The notes beneath the pieces were generated by a model that was not told the DNA's origin, ran no database searches, and saw only the letters and a program-made list of their open reading frames with translations. This document shows positions 32,320 through 43,346 of a DNA stretch of 64,000 nucleotides, one piece after another (position 1 is the first letter of the stretch; each line of letters begins with the position of its first letter). The DNA is taken from NCBI GenBank assembly GCA_039090855.1, contig CM077027.1, positions 105,623,187-105,687,186 on the forward strand, given 5' to 3'. Origin of the DNA: Macrothele yani (Eukaryota; Arthropoda; Arachnida; Araneae; Macrothelidae). The translations under genes and the position numbers were made by a program.

Positions 32320-33650
32320 TTACTCCCACTCATCATTAAAGTAATCAGATTCAGCAGATTTATCCTGATTGCAATCGTCATGATAACCCTCATCATCAGG
32401 ACAATCAACATCGACGTCAGGTCCATATATTAAATCTCGTCTTGATCAACCCTGCTCGTTGAACAACCTTCGCTCGTTGCCATAGATTTTACTGAATGGA
32501 TTTAAACATCCGTCTTGCTGGAGCAGTAACAATATGATGTGCACGAAATACGTTACTTTTGGCATCCACAAGCTTCACTGCCACACATCTTGCCTTGTGC
32601 CTCACACTGAAATGTCAGTGTATCAATGAGCTCCGGCGGAGATGTGTCACCATTAGCAGTAACAGGAGTTCGGATTCGATCCTTTAAATTCCACCCGAAT
32701 TTAATGATATCTCTAGATTCATCTGGGGAAGCATGCCGGTTGCAAGCTTTCCACAGCAGCACCTGAAGATGGGCCCGAAGAACATTCCGAAACATGTTGG
32801 GCGATGTTGGAGGTAAGACCATGATTTTAGGACCTTTCTTCTTGTTTGTGAAGAGTTCTAATCTAGCAGACTCCAACGATGCCCCTGGCAATTGACTACA
32901 TAAGGCGGTGAAGTTGCCTGTAGCAGCTTCCATTAAAGCCTCCGATGTAGCGCCAACTTTTCCCAGCACTTCGGATAACCCATTACATTCCCCAGAAAGC
33001 AACGTTTTCAGTGCAGTTGCTTTTACCGAACGAATACGAGGTCGTATTGCAGCCACTGAGGGCATGCATGCTAAGTAGTTGCAGACATTTTGGTCCAAGT
33101 TTAGCACACGTGCCATTGATATCTAGCACCGTTCCATCACACCTCTCCATCTGCACTCTGGAATTCAGATGTTCCCGATATACTTATTGGACAAGTAGAA
33201 CAAACACATTTGTTTCGTCACTCACAACACGGATAACACTTTTATCACGTCTTGCAGCGTCAAGGACATAGGATATGATGGATACGCCCGCCTCATCATG
33301 ACTAAAGGTATTAATAGCATCATAATGCGCCTCACCCTTGACATTTTCACGCCTGACGGGAATTGAGAAGAGGAATTGTGTGACTAACTACTGATGCCAT
33401 GCTCAGGGATACTGTCCTCTCCGGACCCAGCTGGATGCTGCTGAAATTCTGTTGCCATGGTATGGACTTCCCGACGACCATTTGGAGTAGACACCAGCAA
33501 GTCAAAGTTGTTATACCAACCAAAGATGATCCCTACTGTACGACTGAGACCCATTATCCGATGCAGAACTGGCTGCCGACTTTCGAAATCGCAGTAACTC
33601 GTCATATGGCACAATGTATTCATGTTCATGTAAAATATGAATCAAAGAGA
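32320..33650 (-). pseudogene. Multi-copy invertebrate gene with nuclease-like motifs, broken
   Basis: Minus-strand blocks in three frames follow one protein order: SRQPVLHRIMGLSRTVGII with FGWYNNFDLLVSTPNGRRE (about 33,480-33,570); a DEAGVSIISYVLDAARRDKS block (about 33,270, in place of the usual EADTR); VIRVVSDETNVFVLLVQ (about 33,220); LSMHALSGCDTTSYSFGKG read through a frame change (about 33,050). One frame is then open to the stop at 32,553 with LPPTSPNMFRNVLRAHLQVL and a Cys-rich end, QCEAQGKMCGSEACGC. A DNDE-rich acidic stretch follows to 32,320. From memory this is a large unnamed family, repeated in many invertebrate genomes. The spaced acidic motifs (EADT, DTDV, GCD) recall FEN/PIN-type nucleases; that is inference. 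Confidence 0.6.
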
Positions 33651-34241
33651 GATATTTCCTATCTGAGTTTGAGAGACCCGAACCCTCAGCACTCTGCGCC
33701 TTTTGTCAGGTGAAAAAGAGGAATATTAGATATTTGGGAACAGATTTCCCTGATAGAATAGTACGAAAGAAAAGTATGGAAATATTAGAGGAGAGGGAGT
33801 AGACGGTTACCCGTTAAAAAGTGAAGTTGTAAGCTGCCCTACATACTTACCTGTAACAACAAGCCATTTCAAGTGATATTTCTCTCCGCAGAAAAATGCC
33901 TGGTACACCTGTGCCACAGAAGAGCACAGTGGGAAAGGAAGGAAAGGACACGGGAAAGGGGAACCTGAAAAAAAAAAAAAAAACATCTCACACAGAACAT
34001 CTTTCCCAGAGAAAATCGTCTTTGAACACCGGGTAAGACAAAACTGGCCATTTGCTCAGTGTTGCTCGCCAGCCAATGAGAGAAAAGATTTTTCCCCATT
34101 GGTTTACAGAATTTTTTCACAGGTTTACTTTTGTTGATTCTTGACAGGCATGTCAGAGTAACCATAGCTGAGGTGGTGTGATCACAAAATTACACCGATC
34201 GAGGTTTAAGATACTCGTTTAGAGTATGCAACATTTTGCTC
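33651..34241. other. No recognisable feature
   Basis: Contains a short A tract near 33,968-33,983. No coding similarity. Confidence 0.5.
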
Positions 34242-34660
34242 GGCTCTTAAAAGAGCCTTTTTTTTTTTTTATTTATTTTTTTTTGTTTTTTTTTTTAATC
34301 AGGGAAAAACAACAACAAATTTTAACATAAAAGGCAAGACCAACAATACCTTTTTTTTTTAGGGGCAGAGATATTTAGTACAAAAAAGATAAATCTTTTA
34401 TGCAACATTTTGCTCGGCCCTTAAAAGAGCCCTTTTTTTTTTCTCATTTTTAATTTAACTAGGTTTCTTCACATGGGTGAAGTATGTTTTCAAAACAGAG
34501 TACGGCTCTTAGAGGAGCCCACCCCTTCCTTTTTTTTTTTTTTTTTATTTAACGAGATTAATTCACATGTGTGAAGTATATTTGCAAATCAGAGTACGGC
34601 CCTTAAAAGAGCCTTTTTTTTTTTTTTTTTTTATCAGAAATTCTTCTTAGGTGAGAAATA
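34242..34660 (-). repeat. Array of poly(A) tracts and histone-type stem-loops
   Basis: On the minus strand four units each begin with a long A tract followed by a 16-base hairpin: GGCTCTTTTAAGAGCC (34,242-34,257), GGCTCTTTTAAGGGCC (34,416-34,431 and 34,598-34,613) and GGCTCCTCTAAGAGCC (34,504-34,519). Three fit the metazoan histone mRNA 3' stem-loop pattern GGYYYUUHUHARRRCC; one has a single mismatch. Two units continue CGTACTCTG and two CGAGCAAAATGTTGCATA. The array lies just 3' of a jockey-like LINE. Confidence 0.75.
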
Positions 34661-34671
34661 CCCTCTAAACA

Positions 34672-35634
34672 CTAGTCCCAATTATTGTTATTTTTTTTGC
34701 TAGGGTAGCTGTGAATTGGGTTAATTTCTGGAACTTTATTCAAGATAGTTTTTGGCCTTTTATAACTGTCAGTTTCATTGACAGTATAGTTAATGGCCGC
34801 TCTGACTAGAGGATTAGGAAGAATCTTAGCTTTTTCATAGTATCTATAAGCTAAGTCATACATCGTGTAATGGATGGAGTTAATATTTAGCATGCTTCGG
34901 ATAGCATGGTTTGAAGTTCTTCCATCAAGTCCAACCATATATCGTAGGGTTTTATTTTGAAATGAGATAATCTTATTTTTCTGCTGTTTGTTGCAGTTAC
35001 CCCAGATAGGACAGGCATAAGTAATAACAGGGCGGATACAGGCTTTCCATATCAAAGTTTTGTTTTTCCTGCTAAGCTTTTTATTTTTTATTATTGGCTG
35101 GAGACTTCCTCTGATCTTAAGAGATTTGGGCACAGTTTCTTTAATATGCTTGTTCCAGTTTAGGTTGTGGTCCATAAAAAGTCCTAAGTATTTAACATCA
35201 TTTACCCAAGGTATTTTTTTTATACATTTCTATTTCAAAGTCTGGATTGTGATTGCATTTAATCCTAGAAAATAGAATTGCTTGAGTTTTTTCGGTATTG
35301 ATTTTAATTTTCCAATCTAAGAAATATTTCTCAAGTTTTTCAACATAATGTTGCAACATGAAAGTTGCTTGATTTTTATTTTTGGAAGTATAAGCGAGTG
35401 CAGTGTCATCAGCATAGAGAGCTGTAGTCAGATTCCTGTTATTATAGTTGGGAAAGTCTGACGTAAAGATAGAATACAGCGTTGGTGCGAGTACACTGCC
35501 TTGAGGTACACCAGCTTCGATTTTTTTTTTAACGATTTTTTCCCATTGATTTTTACACAGAATGTTCTGTTAGTGAGGTATGATTTGATTATATATATAA
35601 TCCAGGGTGGGAAATCATGTGCTATTAGCTTGTA
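34672..35634 (-). pseudogene. Jockey-like LINE reverse transcriptase, 5'-truncated
   Basis: Minus-strand fragments of a non-LTR reverse transcriptase: IIKSYLTNRTFCVKINGK (about 35,570), the RT motif around SVLAPTLYSIF (about 35,480), LTTALYADDTALAYTSK with the catalytic DD pair (about 35,420), DWKIKINTEKTQAILFSR (about 35,310), and after frame changes the C-terminal region from 35,175 with MDHNLNWNKHI, RPVITYACPIWGN and KTLRYMVG. The last block of 167 residues is open. The 5' half of the element is missing at the joint with a mariner copy. Inactive. Confidence 0.85.
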
Positions 35635-36627
35635 AACATGATTAATCGAAATAAGAACCATTCGATTCAACACATTTTTGCTAACGAGCAACAAGGTTGT
35701 GTATTCCGGTAGCGTAAAAACGAGTAGTTCTGGAAGCGACGAAAGCTTGAAAGGCGGCATCAGTGTTGCTTGTGGAAAATTTTCCCCTGCAAAAATTGGT
35801 CCAGATGCTTGAAAAAATGGTAGTCGGTTGGCGAAAGCTCTGGTGCATATGGTGGATGAGTTACAGTCTCATAGCCCAATTCGTTCAACTTTTGCAGAGT
35901 GATACGTGCTATGTACGGCCTCGCGTTATCGTGTAGAAGTATCGGGCCCTCTGTGTTGACCAATGAGGAACGAATGCGTTGCATTTTGCGGTGCGTTTCG
36001 TTGATTCCCTGACAATACTTTGCCGTAGTAATCGTTTCGCCCGTATTCAGGAAGCTGTAGTGAATTAAACCGGTTGAAGACCACCAAACAGTCATCATAG
36101 CCTTATGTTCATGGAGTTTTGGTTTGGAGAAGTGTTGAGGAGCTTCGTCGTGGTCCAACCACGACGCGGAACTTCGACGATTGTTGAACAGGATCAACGT
36201 TTCGTCGCATGTCACGATACGATCGGGAAAAGAATCGGTTTGGTTGCGCAAAAGCATCCCAGACGAGACTTCCAAACGACGATTTTGTTGATTTTCGTTT
36301 AATTCACGTGGCACCCATTTGTCGAGCTTCTTGGACTTTCCAATTTGGTTGAGGTGCAGAGAAACAACTGATTTGCTTACTGCCAGTTCTTCTGCAAGCT
36401 CACGAACAGTTGAGTGTGGATCTGCTTCAACAAGCATCTTGAATGCGTCGTCATCGATGACGGTACTCGGTCGTCCACGCTCTTCATTGTCGAGGTTCGT
36501 GTCGCCAGTCTTGAATTTTGAGAACCATCTTCGCACCATACGCTCGTTAGCCGCATCCTCTCCAAAGGCACCAGCAATGTTTCGCGTAGCTTGCGTTGCG
36601 TTGTGTTTCAGTTTAAACTAAAGGAAA
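35635..36627 (-). pseudogene. Mariner transposase, nearly full length
   Basis: The minus-strand frame opens after a TAG near 36,620 with KLKHNATQATRNIAGAFGED, so only the first ~15 residues are missing. It continues through HTH1 (ANERMVRRWFSKFKTGD), GRPSTVIDDD, HTH2 (TVRELAEELAVSKSVVSLHL), the linker KLDKWVPRELNENQQNRR, then the catalytic residues in RIVTCDETLILFNNRR, GPILLHDNARPYIARITLQ and PPYAPELSPTDYHFFKHL. Spacing is DD34D. It stays open for 259 codons from 36,539 to KIFHKQH, where a one-base shift at about 35,763 and one TAG (in VAR-QKCVESNGSYFD) break the last ~40 residues. Closest to the SETMAR/Hsmar1 (cecropia) group by resemblance. Confidence 0.92.
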
Positions 36628-36845
36628 ATTGCCAGAAAATCACGAATATTCATTTTTCACTGGAACGGAAATATAGAGTAGGAAATATTATTTGTGAATA
36701 AAGTGAACCAAAAGTTTACAATCTGCAGCTTTCAAGCTTTCCAGTGATATATTATGCTTGCATATATATTCACTGTATTAAACACAACACATTGTCAAAA
36801 CACGAAAGATCAAAAATCGGACATTTCATTATGGGCAACCTAAGA
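35635..36845 (-). mobile_element. Mariner element (SETMAR/Hsmar1-like)
   Basis: The right end, read inversely, is TTAGGTTGCCCATAATGAAA, a mariner-type terminus. No matching repeat exists on the left: after the transposase C-terminus the sequence passes straight into the jockey LINE. The element is therefore truncated at its 3' end, or was joined to the LINE by deletion. Confidence 0.8.
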
Positions 36846-37544
36846 ATTACTGACAGGAAATGGGGCATCTTTTTCTAATATATCGGTAGCAAGACTCGGA
36901 ACGCTTAGCAGTAATTCTTTCGTTGACCAGTTGGAAGTTTACCTGTATTAAACAGGTACATTTGTTTTTGCTTGACTCACATTTTATGGCAAAGCAGATG
37001 GAAAACTAGACACAAAGAAATGAATTTTTTAACTTTGAAGCATTAATAAGTTTTCCTCCCGGTGCTTTACTGTAAATGCAAAAATTCCATGAACACGAAA
37101 TTAACTCCGTTACAATATACAGGCAGTAAATTAGACTTTTCGTTTCTGTTTTCAAGGACTATTGCTCGGCTGATTGAATACAAAGTGCTTCTGATACAGA
37201 CATTCCATAAATTGCACGATATCTTTAAACGAGCATGGCGTATATACTGCAACACAGATGCTAATTAATGACGACACAGCACGAAAGGATTTCCTTTTTA
37301 CCTTACATGCCGAACAATGTTGGAAGCATATTTCATACAGGCAGACTGTTGTTCGGCAATTCAAGTAAAACAAACTTTCAAAGATGCCTGGAAACTCTAA
37401 GTGTTTTAATTTTCGTAAGTACATACACGAGGGATAGTAACGAATTCTCAGGCGTAAGGAACTATCCATTTTTCGAAACTCAGAGTAATTTTGCTAAAAG
37501 CATTATATAACTTTGTACTGGTTTTGGTATTTTGAAGTTAGTCT
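36846..37544. other. No recognisable feature
   Basis: No similarity or repeat recognised. Confidence 0.5.
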
Positions 37545-37719
37545 TTTCCAAATCCTAAAAGCTAAAACATTATGACCAGTCCGTCTTTATACAAATCGAA
37601 ACAATTGTTAGTAAACGGCGAGTGTGAAGGTCATACGGTGGGTGTGAAGGTCATGAAGCGGTATGAATGACACTTGATACTGAACTCTGTTAAATAATGT
37701 TATGGTTGTTCTTCAGATG

Positions 37720-39160
37720 GGAAAGCCAGCGGACTTAAGCAAGTTTGACAAAATGCCAAATTGTAATAGCCAGACGATTAGGTCAGAGGATTTCCGAGAC
37801 GGCAAGGCTTGTGGTCTGCTCACGGTAAGCCGTTCTTGTGACCTTCAAAATGTAGTCCGAGAAGGGCAAAACTACCAACAGCCGGCGAGGTGTGGGACCA
37901 CCAGGTCTCATGGATGCTAAGTTATCCCGTATTGTTCGAACCAACAGAAGGGATACTGTCGCGCACTCGCTGGTAATTTGACTGCTGGTGACGGAAGTAA
38001 TGTGACTGCTGGTGACGAGGCTGCGCAGCCTCGGCTAACCGTCAAAAGCGCATATAATGGGTAAGCGAGCATCATAATTAGACATTAAATGAATGTAAGA
38101 AAGTCTTCTGCTCCGATGAATCTCGTTTTCTGTTGCACCATGTGAAAGGCCAAGCTCGCGTGCGTCGTTTACCTGGGGAAGTGTTTGCATCAGGATGCAC
38201 CGTGGGACAAAAACGAGCCGGTGGAGGAAGTGTAATGCTATAGGCAATGTGAAAATCTTCGAAATACGTGCAGACAATGAGAATAGACAAAGTCATACTC
38301 TTTCCAGGTTTTTCTGTAATTAACACACAGCAACCAAAAAATTGTTATTCGGACACCGCTGGGATCGTACCCCAGATCTCTCGATAAATAGCCGAGTGCG
38401 TTTGCATTACTCTACGATGGGCAACAATCCACGGCGCTATGTGTGTTTATCTGCCAGCACCTGACTTTACAAATCCGTAGAGATGAGCTCAACAACTGAG
38501 ACGTCTCCATTTGGTGGATTAAATTGTAGCTAATAAATCCGAAGTTGCTGAGCTTATCTCTACGGATCTGTGAAGTCAGATGCTGAAAGATAAACACTCA
38601 TAGCGCCGTGAATTGTTCGCCACCGTAGCGTAGGACGAACTCACTCGGCTAGTTATCTAGAGATCTTGAGTACGATCCCAGCGGTGTCCGGATAACAATT
38701 TTTTGGTTGCTGTGTGTTAATTAAAGAAACAGCGATGATTTTGTCTATTCGCTATAGGCAATGTTTTGCTGGGAAACCCTTGGCGCAGTCATTCACGTGC
38801 TGGAAACTATAACGTCTACCAGCTATGAAAATATCATTGCAGATGAGGTTCTACCTTTTATGGGAACGATATTCTCCTTTAGCAGTGTCTTCTTTCAGAA
38901 CAATAATGGGCCATGCCACATTGCCGGTATTGCTCGAGAATTGTTCACGGAATATGAGGAAGACTTTCAGATATTGTCCTAGCCTTCAAATTTGCCAGAC
39001 TTCAATCCAATCGAGCATCTGTGGCTATAGTTGGAACAGTAATTCAGATCCGCGGCGGCTCAACCACGTAATTTACGTGATTCAATCGGTCTTCTGGTTA
39101 CATATTAGAACCAGATTCCTCAAGACACCTTTAGAAATCTTGTGGCGTTAGTACCTTGCC
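37720..39160 (+). pseudogene. Tc1-like transposase, interrupted
   Basis: N-terminus MGKPADLSKFDKMPNCNSQ with RSEDFRDGKACGLLTVSRS is the first DNA-binding part. First catalytic block CSDESRFLLHHVKGQARVRR is at about 38,105-38,170. After the insertion come FCWETLGAVIHVLETITS, YENIIADEVLPFMGTIF, FFQNNNGPCHIAGIARELF (second catalytic aspartate replaced by asparagine) and, past a stop, PSNLPDFNPIEHLWL. The spacing is 36 residues. Inactive because of the insertion, stops and the D-to-N change. Confidence 0.85.
38251..38750. mobile_element. Inverted SINE-like dimer with 14-base target duplication
   Basis: Flanked by GCTATAGGCAATGT at 38,237-38,250 and 38,751-38,764. Comparison with the related Tc1 copy at 61.2 kb shows this sequence only once in the empty site. 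Two arms of about 215 bases (GAATAGACAAAGTCAT inward and its inverse) face each other around a loop of about 45 bases at roughly 38,500-38,545. The right arm has a tRNA-like box-A side (TAGCGTAGGACGAACTCAC) and a box-B-like GTACGATCCCAGC. A 30-base segment lies outside the left arm only. Confidence 0.8.
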
Positions 39161-39259
39161 AGGCAAGAGCTGTTTCGATGACAAATAGAGGACCAACATC
39201 ATATTAGACAGGTGGCCATTATGTTTTCGCTTCTCGGTGTTTATATATATATATATATA

Positions 39260-40270
39260 TAGGTGCACCTATCCTTGCCACATAAATGGCTCACTCCAAC
39301 ACGTAAAAGGTCCCATAAGCGGGATGTGTATGAAAAATCATGTAAACCATCTTAACCAGCATCAGTTAGTGTTCAAGTGAGGGTCGGAATTGGAAAAATC
39401 GGATAATCTTGGCGACTTTAAAAGTGACATGACAGGTGGTTGGTTCCAGGAGTGCTTGTTTGAGCATCTCCCAAATGGTCGTTCTTCTTGGCTTTAGACG
39501 CACACCCGTAACAAAGATTTGCCGTAAATGGTACAACACGCAAAAATCTTTCAGCCATCCGCGATCCTATGGACGAAAGGGGTCAAAAGAAGGCTAACAA
39601 GAATCATGCAAGCGAATCACCATCATTAGTGTTCTGTCTCTAGACAGGTCGAACGGTAACTCAGCAAATTCTCTTTCTCTAGTTTCTTCTGTCCCTTGCT
39701 TTCTCATTCTATTCTTGATAGCTTCCTGTGCACATTACATCATCAAGCATCATTAGTCGTCTCGTTCCTCCTGGTCGCTTTCCTTCAATTTTCTCTTGTA
39801 TCATTCTTTTCAATAGGCTGTCTCCTCTTAACACATGTCCAATCCAGTTATATTTTCTTTTTTTTTTTATGGTCTTTAGAAATTCTTTTCTTCTTCAATT
39901 CTCTGCAATAGTTCATCATTATTAATTTCTTCAATCCACTTTACTTTTTCCATTTTTCTCCATAACCACATTGCAAATACCTCCAACGTCAAGGGAATAC
40001 ACCAGTTAAAGTTAGGCAAATCAGTGCGGAGCTCAACATTGGAATGCAGTGGGACATCTGCGAACGCGCAACGTGTCGCACTATCTCACGAAGGAATGCA
40101 ACAGCCAATGTCTACGTAGATTTTTTGATCCCTCTGATGCAGCAGCTGATTTCGTCATTCTTCGAAGATTCTTGTGTATCGGACCATCAACGGTAAACAT
40201 TGCTGTTGTTCAATGTAAAATGTCCAGGAGGACACCGGTTTGGGAGATGCTCAAACCGTGACGCTTGTCG
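39260..40270 (+). pseudogene. Possible Tc1-like remnant around a LINE fragment
   Basis: Pieces such as TGGWFQECLFEHLPNGRSSW (about 39,440), DERGQKKANKNHASESPS (about 39,570) and, beyond the LINE fragment, VRQISAELNIGMQWDICERA (about 40,020) recall the N-terminal DNA-binding half of one type of Tc1 transposase. TGTTTGAGCATCTCCCAAA at about 39,457 has an inverse partner at about 40,240, which could be ends. No catalytic part is visible. Confidence 0.35.
39640..39965 (-). mobile_element. LINE 3' fragment (RTE-like, second family)
   Basis: Minus-strand C-terminal RT-associated sequence: LKTIKKKKI-LDW (W-GHVLRG-like), NDTRENEGKRPGGTRRLMML and DDVMCTGSYQE, followed by KARDRRN. This is the conserved C-terminus of RTE-like ORFs, different in sequence from the 15-kb LINE. 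Severe frame damage. Confidence 0.7.
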
Positions 40271-41286
40271 GCAACTATACTGCTGCGTTCAAAATCTCGC
40301 AGTTCACTCTTTTTTCCCATTGCGACCCATAATTAAGAGCTACCTGATGTTTGACTAGCTGATTAATCAATTTATTAGGTAGGTTACCTAATAACCTAGC
40401 ATCTAAGCGTGCATTTACTATATGTAGCATGTAAACTATGCATTGGCGAAACTCTGAAATGCTTCGATAGTCATTATCATGACAATGTTCTCCTCCGTTA
40501 ATTTCCACACCGACTTGCAGAAGCGTAGATATCGTGTCCACAGACAGAGGAGCAAAATAATGAGTCACAGCGGTTAAAATGTACTCGGAAAAACCTATCA
40601 AAAACTTATATCTAGCATTAGTACTTTGCGAAACTTCAAAAATGTAGAAGATAAATTTAATTAATTGACATGTTTGTGAAATGATATAAAGAAAAGTATT
40701 ATTTGGAAAAGTTTACTCAATGGGTGCAACACTCTTTTCTAAGTTTTCTTTTTATTTTTATTATATTTTATTATTTACCCCGCAGCCAAGTCTGCTGAGA
40801 CTTTCTTTCGCTGTCGAAAACAACACTAAGTGTTTAATAAGGTTTCGTTAGTTACTGTCACTTTTACAAATGCGTATTCTTTAATGTTTGCTATGTTAAA
40901 TTAGCCTTCAGGACAGCTTTATTACATACTTTCAAGTTTCTAAAAGTCATTTTAAGAATTGCTTAAAGATTTCTGTATGTGACCTTACGCAGATGTAGCA
41001 TAATGTTTTTTTTATAAGTGAAATTCTACTTTGCTTCCATTTCCGACGTCAGTTGGAGGCCGCCTTTCTAAGTAGAATGAATGAGTTAGAAGGTTTTATG
41101 GCTCATGAAGGCCAGATGACGTCATACGACGATAACCTAATGAGATAAATGAAGCAGCTTGGGTCACGGGTACTGTGTACAAAAAGGGGGCCATTTGCTG
41201 ACCTCATGAGTGCATTTCCAGTGCAGACGTTTTCGCCTTCATTATCGCTACCGAAGGTAACTTTGTGGCCGGCTTAGCATTAATTC
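40271..41286. other. No recognisable feature
   Basis: No coding or repeat similarity recognised. Confidence 0.5.
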
Positions 41287-41810
41287 GTGCCAATTGTACG
41301 TGAATATCTTTATCATTCTCCACTCTCAATCCACTGCTGGTTGAGAATGGATGGATGTCCAAGTCTCTTCCAGAACTCTGCTCAATACGACAGAACTCTC
41401 TGTCGTATTGAGCAATTCTCTTCTATTTTCCATCTGCATGCTTTCAAATTTCATTCTTCTGACTTCCATGCGGTCTTCTTATGGGCCTTTTCCTGTCCCT
41501 CGGTATCTAATGTAGAAATTAAGTTAACCAATTGTGGTCAGTTCTTCCAGCAGTATGTCCAGAACACTAGCACTTGAGGGGAGGATTTTTACCTTGATCG
41601 TGATATCCTCCACTCTTGTTATTTCCCTAATCCATGGGTTTCCTTTTCTATCTTTCTTGGGTAACAGGCATAGATGTCTCCATACCTCTTTCAATTGAAT
41701 TTCGTGTCTTTTTAAGTTAAAGCCTGTGCCTCTGCTCCATCAGTAAGAACGGGGAGGACGCATTGATTAAACGCCTTTCTTTTAAGACATTATAACGTAA
41801 CCTTTTTTAC
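41287..41810 (-). mobile_element. 3' fragment of the 15-kb RTE LINE family
   Basis: TCAATCCACTGCTGG, CCTTTTCCTGTCCCTCGG, AGTATGTCCAG and CTTTTAAGACATTATAA match 15,020-15,475 in order and orientation. Strongly decayed and 5'-truncated. A short inverted segment (ACGACAGAACTCTC/CTGTCGTATTGAG) sits near 41,390-41,410. Confidence 0.8.
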
Positions 41811-42805
41811 ATATGTAAGATTTGCAGCTGAATAGATGTTAAACTAAGGACATATGCGATGCAACTAATTGTGCCGGATAGCTCAAATTAAAGTTTTACG
41901 GCCAAGCGAAACATATACAGAAGTCCAACTTACGTCAACTTTTTATTGGTCCAGCAACATTACACGAAATCCAAAACACACCACTTGACATATCTTAGTC
42001 AAGAAGTTTACAGAAGCAGCGATCTAACATCTCCACACGCAAAGCAACCTCTGCATTGTCTTTTTATCTAGCGTTCTTATCACACACATACGTCACTTTT
42101 GTCCCGACCTCAGATTGTTGCCAACATTATTCTCGTTTGAGGAAAAAGACATAACGTTAAGGTTTGAAAATGTCTAAGAGAACGAACTCAAATATACATG
42201 GAGAAAGAAACTCAAAATGAAAGTTAAAATAGAATATACGTTACAACATACAGAAAATGTCCATCCATTTTTAGAATGTTTTTGATAAGAAATTACAGAA
42301 AATAATGAAGATCAAAGAATTGAAACATGCAACAGCCGGCTAGACGAACACGAAATGAACATCTGTTCCTATTAAATATCATCTAAGAAAACTGGGCGTG
42401 TAAACAAGCTGTTGATAGAAGATTATGTTTTTGCTCTTTACGAAGAGTAAAAACAAAATCTTCTATTTTCGTATTCTGAAAAACATGGAATTAGCATTTT
42501 TAAATATAAATTTAGCGACATCATTAACAATAAAGGGAAAAGTTGCCAATCACATTGCTTTTAACAGGCAAAAGCACACCAAAGGGATATCCAAAGAAGT
42601 TACGTACTTTTACGACTATTGAAAAAGTAAGGCCTCTGGTCTTAAATGAAAATCCTCCGACCTAAAGAGCAATTGCTCAGTCTTTAAAAATCTCTGTTTT
42701 AACTGCAAAACAAAGATTTGAATCTGACAAAAAAAACATAATGTGCGCCGCCCTTTGAACAGAAACGTAGCTGAGCGCAGAACACGGTGTTGACTTCTTT
42801 AAAAA
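41811..42805. other. No recognisable feature
   Basis: AT-rich; no identifiable coding or repeat content. Confidence 0.5.
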
Positions 42806-42851
42806 AGCAGAACGCACACGACATAAAGGCAGATAGCAGCCAGAACTAACG

Positions 42852-42924
42852 TCCGCGTAGCTCAATTGGTAGAGCGACTTATTCCGGAATGAGGGGACCC
42901 GGGTTCGAGCCCCAGCGTGGACAA
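42852..42924 (+). other. tRNA-like sequence, copy 1
   Basis: 73 bases in canonical tRNA order: acceptor GTCCGCG/CGTGGAC, D arm GCTC/GAGC with AATTGGTA loop, T arm CCGGG-TTCGAGC-CCCAG with one mismatch, final A. The anticodon arm pairs only in a shifted register (CTTAT-TCCGGA-ATGAG), leaving a six-base loop. Probably a tRNA-derived part of a repeat, not a working gene. Confidence 0.6.
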
Positions 42925-43273
42925 AAATGACGGAGAAATTTACTTCGTTATAATGGCGCCGGATCTTTCCGGATGACCCGGCCGTTCAAAATCTCGCAAC
43001 GGTGTGATGTTCTTTCCACACCGCGAAAAAGGAAAAATAAGAGAATCCCTTCTCCAGCGCTTCAAAAAATAAATGTGGGTGACGTTGCATTCAACACACC
43101 AGATTGACTGGGTGTTCTGAAGTGCACGTTCTACAGTGGATGGCTCCCGGCAACGATTCATGGTCACGGCTGACCCGTGGGCCATGCTGCGGACCCTCTT
43201 TAGGGGGAGGGGGATGTGGCGTGCCTGCCCAGCAGGACACACACGACATAAAGGCAGATAGCAGCCAGAACTA

Positions 43274-43346
43274 ACGTCCGCGTAGCTCAATTGGTAGAGC
43301 GACTTATTCCGGAATGAGGGGACCAGGGTTCGAGTCCCGGCGTGGA
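43274..43346 (+). other. tRNA-like sequence, copy 2
   Basis: Same 73-base sequence with three differences, all in the T arm (CAGGG-TTCGAGT-CCCGG). The anticodon-arm hairpin is identical to copy 1. Confidence 0.6.

Larger units (their letters stand above)
37545..39240 (+). mobile_element. Tc1-like element, family of the 59.7-kb element
   Basis: Left end AAAACATTATGACCAGTCCG; right end, inverse, GAAAACATAATGGCCACCTG. Plus-strand transposase runs from about 37,720 to 39,160 and is interrupted by a 500-base insertion at 38,251. A TA microsatellite borders the right end. Confidence 0.82.

Noticed and set aside
42852..42924. Functional tRNA gene
   Set aside because: Length and most arms fit, but the anticodon stem pairs only in a shifted register and the unit occurs in repeats, so it is better called tRNA-like.
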